Assembly: GCF_029919115.1 (NCBI RefSeq)
Contig: NZ_CP123990.1
Span: forward strand, 2,232,001 to 2,296,000
DNA: 64,000 nt
Direction of reading: 5' to 3'
Source of the DNA: Variovorax paradoxus
GTDB lineage: Bacteria > Pseudomonadota > Gammaproteobacteria > Burkholderiales > Burkholderiaceae_C
Every line of letters starts with the position of its first letter. Within the stretch, counting starts at the first letter, position 1. The notes beneath the pieces were generated by a model. That model made no database searches. It was not told where the DNA came from and saw only the letters and a list, made by a program, of their open reading frames with translations. The translations under genes were made by a program, and so were the position numbers. Positions 62,539-64,000 of this stretch are shown here, piece after piece.

Positions 62539-63653
62539 GCCGCCGAGTATCCCATTGCATTGCGGGCCTGCCGTGCCAGCGACGCAGCCTGCTCGGCACT
62601 CGGGCCCGACGACGATGCGATGGGGCCGAGTGCACGCAGCGCGGCCTGGTAGCCGCGGTCCGGGAATGGGGCGCGCCACGCATCGCTGATCCGCTCGCCG
62701 CCATCGGGCGCAAGAAGGATGGCCGCGAACCGCTCCGGCCTTGTTGCCTGAAGCAATGCCGCGATACCGGCACCCGCGGCGCTGTGCACCAGCACCATCG
62801 GCCCGGGCTGCATGCGGTCGAGCCATTCGCTCAACACCTGGCAGTGCCATTCGGGCGTGTGCACCGCCTCGCGCTTGGGCTTGTCGCTTTTGCCGAAGCC
62901 GACAAGATCTGGCACCAGCGTTCGCAGCCCTGGCGCCCCCACCAGATGGCGAAAGAAGTAGCCCCATTCGCCGGGGCCATGGACGCACAGGCAACAGGCT
63001 GTCTGCGCGTCGCTCGGGCCTTCGCCTTCGTCTATGTAGTGCATGCGCCAGCCTCGCAGGCTGGGCAGGTCCTGGACGTAGCGTGGCGCAAATGCGTAGC
63101 CCTCCAGCGCATCGAAGCGCTCGGCCGGCGTGCGCAGTGCGTCGTCGCGCAAGGGCTCGGCCTGCTCGCGCGCCGCATCGCGCCGCTCCTTGAAGAATTC
63201 TTGCAGCACGGCGCTGCATTCGGCGGACAGCACACCGCCCTGCACCTGCGTGCGATGGTTCAGGCGGGGTTCCGCAAAAAGATCGACCACCGAACCGGCC
63301 GCCCCGGTCTTGGGGTCCGCCGCACCGAACACCACGCGCGCGAGCCGTGCATGCAACATGGCACCCGCGCACATGGCGCACGGCTCGAGGGTGACAAAGA
63401 GCTCGCAGCCGTCGAGCCGATAGTTGCCGAGTGCGGCGGCCGCGGAACGCAGCGCATTGATTTCGGCGTGCGCGCTCGGGTCGTGCTGCGCCACCGGCGT
63501 ATTGCGCCCGGTGGCAATGACCTGGCCGTTCTTCACCAGCACTGCACCCACGGGCACTTCGCCGGCCTCGGCAGCACGGCGCGCCTCGGCCAGCGCCAGG
63601 CTCATCCAATGCGCGTCACCTGTCTGCAAAGGCTGCACGGGCTCAGTTGTCAT
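62535..63653 (-). CDS. tadA: tRNA adenosine deaminase (TadA) fused to an alpha/beta hydrolase
   Basis: Residues 1-165 are TadA, which makes inosine at position 34 of tRNA-Arg. The zinc site is HAEINAL with the catalytic Glu, and PCAMCAGAML. Residues 180-372 are an alpha/beta hydrolase with VHGPGEWGYFF, the nucleophile region VLVHSAAGAG and the strand PDLVGFGKSDKP. TadA is normally about 160 residues and stands alone, so the fusion is unusual. The hydrolase's role, and whether it acts on RNA, is unknown. It is coupled to the LD-carboxypeptidase gene. Confidence 0.9.
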   Translation of the reverse strand: MTTEPVQPLQTGDAHWMSLALAEARRAAEAGEVPVGAVLVKNGQVIATGRNTPVAQHDPSAHAEINALRSAAAALGNYRLDGCELFVTLEPCAMCAGAMLHARLARVVFGAADPKTGAAGSVVDLFAEPRLNHRTQVQGGVLSAECSAVLQEFFKERRDAAREQAEPLRDDALRTPAERFDALEGYAFAPRYVQDLPSLRGWRMHYIDEGEGPSDAQTACCLCVHGPGEWGYFFRHLVGAPGLRTLVPDLVGFGKSDKPKREAVHTPEWHCQVLSEWLDRMQPGPMVLVHSAAGAGIAALLQATRPERFAAILLAPDGGERISDAWRAPFPDRGYQAALRALGPIASSSGPSAEQAASLARQARNAMGYSAA

Positions 63654-63879
63654 CCGGCATCTTGCGCGCTTGCGCCGCGGCCTCGAGCGCTTCCTTCACC
63701 TGGGTTTGCACCTGCTGCACTTGTGCGCGCGCATGGGCCGGCGTCTCGCCCGGCGCGGGCGATGCAGCGCCGGGTACCGCGGGCAATGCCGGCCTTGCAG
63801 TGGCGGTCAGCTGCTTCCTGGCAAGCAGCCCGACGATCACCAGCGCCAGCACCAGGCCGAGCAATCCGAACATGCGCAT
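63643..63879 (-). CDS. small single-span membrane protein
   Basis: The 78-residue protein has one N-terminal membrane helix (MFGLLGLVLALVIVGLLARKQL), a Pro/Ala-rich spacer and an amphipathic helix (ARAQVQQVQTQVKEALEAAAQARK) that may form a coiled coil. Its end overlaps the tadA start by 11 bases. The start is ATG 63879 or 63873. No family recognised. Confidence 0.65.
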   Translation of the reverse strand: MRMFGLLGLVLALVIVGLLARKQLTATARPALPAVPGAASPAPGETPAHARAQVQQVQTQVKEALEAAAQARKMPDDN

Positions 63880-63880
63880 G

Positions 63881-64000
63881 TCAGCTTCCTTGCGCCGCCG
63901 CGGCTTCGCCCGTCATGCCGAGGCGCTCCATCCACACCGCCAGCGCCTTCTCGTCCGGCGTGCCGGCGCTGTAGACGGCGCGCATGGCGGCATGCGATTC
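63881..64000 (-). CDS. C-terminal fragment of an unrecognised protein, cut by the window edge
   Basis: The minus-strand frame is open from the window end to a TGA at 63881-63883. It encodes 39 residues, including ESHAAMRAVYSAGTPDEKAL and VWMERLGMTG. The stop lies one base from the ATG of the small membrane protein, which suggests an operon. Too little is present to name it. Confidence 0.6.
   Translation of the reverse strand, partial: ESHAAMRAVYSAGTPDEKALAVWMERLGMTGEAAAAQGS

Noticed and set aside
1..64000. tRNA, rRNA, insertion sequence and phage genes
   Set aside because: None was recognised by eye; a covariance search was not possible, so a small RNA could have been missed.

Overview
The window is a high-GC stretch of a chromosome that looks like a member of the Comamonadaceae (order Burkholderiales), most like Variovorax. 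This rests on gene content and protein flavour, not on a marker gene: a Bug-type tripartite-tricarboxylate solute-binding protein, the nirBD-cobA order with a phosphatase-kinase protein beside it, a pilE-V-W-X-Y1-fimT cluster, bioAFD, and many regulators of the LysR and AraC types. No rRNA, tRNA, CRISPR array, insertion sequence or phage gene was seen.

Layout. 1-4756: a transport and sugar-acid operon (TRAP permease, VOC protein, RuBisCO-like protein, DUF1537 kinase), with GTGA stop/start overlaps coupling the VOC protein, the RuBisCO-like protein and the kinase. 4757-10724: a nitrite assimilation block. A sigma-54 promoter and a two-hairpin leader of the kind read by NasT-type ANTAR proteins precede nirB, nirD, cobA, a formate/nitrite channel and a PP2C-kinase protein. 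nirB itself is broken twice: a 67-bp tandem duplication shifts the frame, and an internal deletion removes the siroheme half. 10878-22743: a mixed accessory stretch of regulators (AraC, LysR) paired with small enzymes, an ankyrin-repeat protein, a lectin-like lipoprotein, a methyltransferase and a Bug protein. 22771-29765: an aromatic-compound operon (dienelactone hydrolase fusion, Rieske dioxygenase alpha and beta, isochorismatase-fold protein, SDR), read divergently from a periplasmic binding protein, with a 12-bp inverted repeat between them and an AraC regulator at the end. 29933-30467: two small polar proteins.

30752-37124 is a minor-pilin/PilY1 cluster. 37241-39522 is a DUF6502-DUF5666 pair. 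39697-44622 holds a BON protein, phosphoketolase, an AraC regulator and an aldo/keto reductase. 44636-47968 is bioA-bioF-bioD, with an in-frame stop in bioD. 48288-53213 is a nucleic-acid repair neighbourhood: UdgX uracil-DNA glycosylase, an AlkB-like dioxygenase, and an XPD/DinG-type helicase with a nuclease-like N-terminus; the helicase-alkB pair sits behind a LexA box. 53364-59966 is a coupled signalling operon (hybrid kinase, CheR, CheB, REC-kinase, single REC) facing a cyclase-FHA protein. 61217-64000 carries a small unknown protein, an LD-carboxypeptidase with a His-rich tail, a TadA-hydrolase fusion, a small membrane protein and a cut gene.

Three genes (nirB, an alpha/beta hydrolase, bioD) carry lesions of different kinds. 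Either the strain has lost these functions recently or the assembly has local errors; the sequence alone cannot decide.
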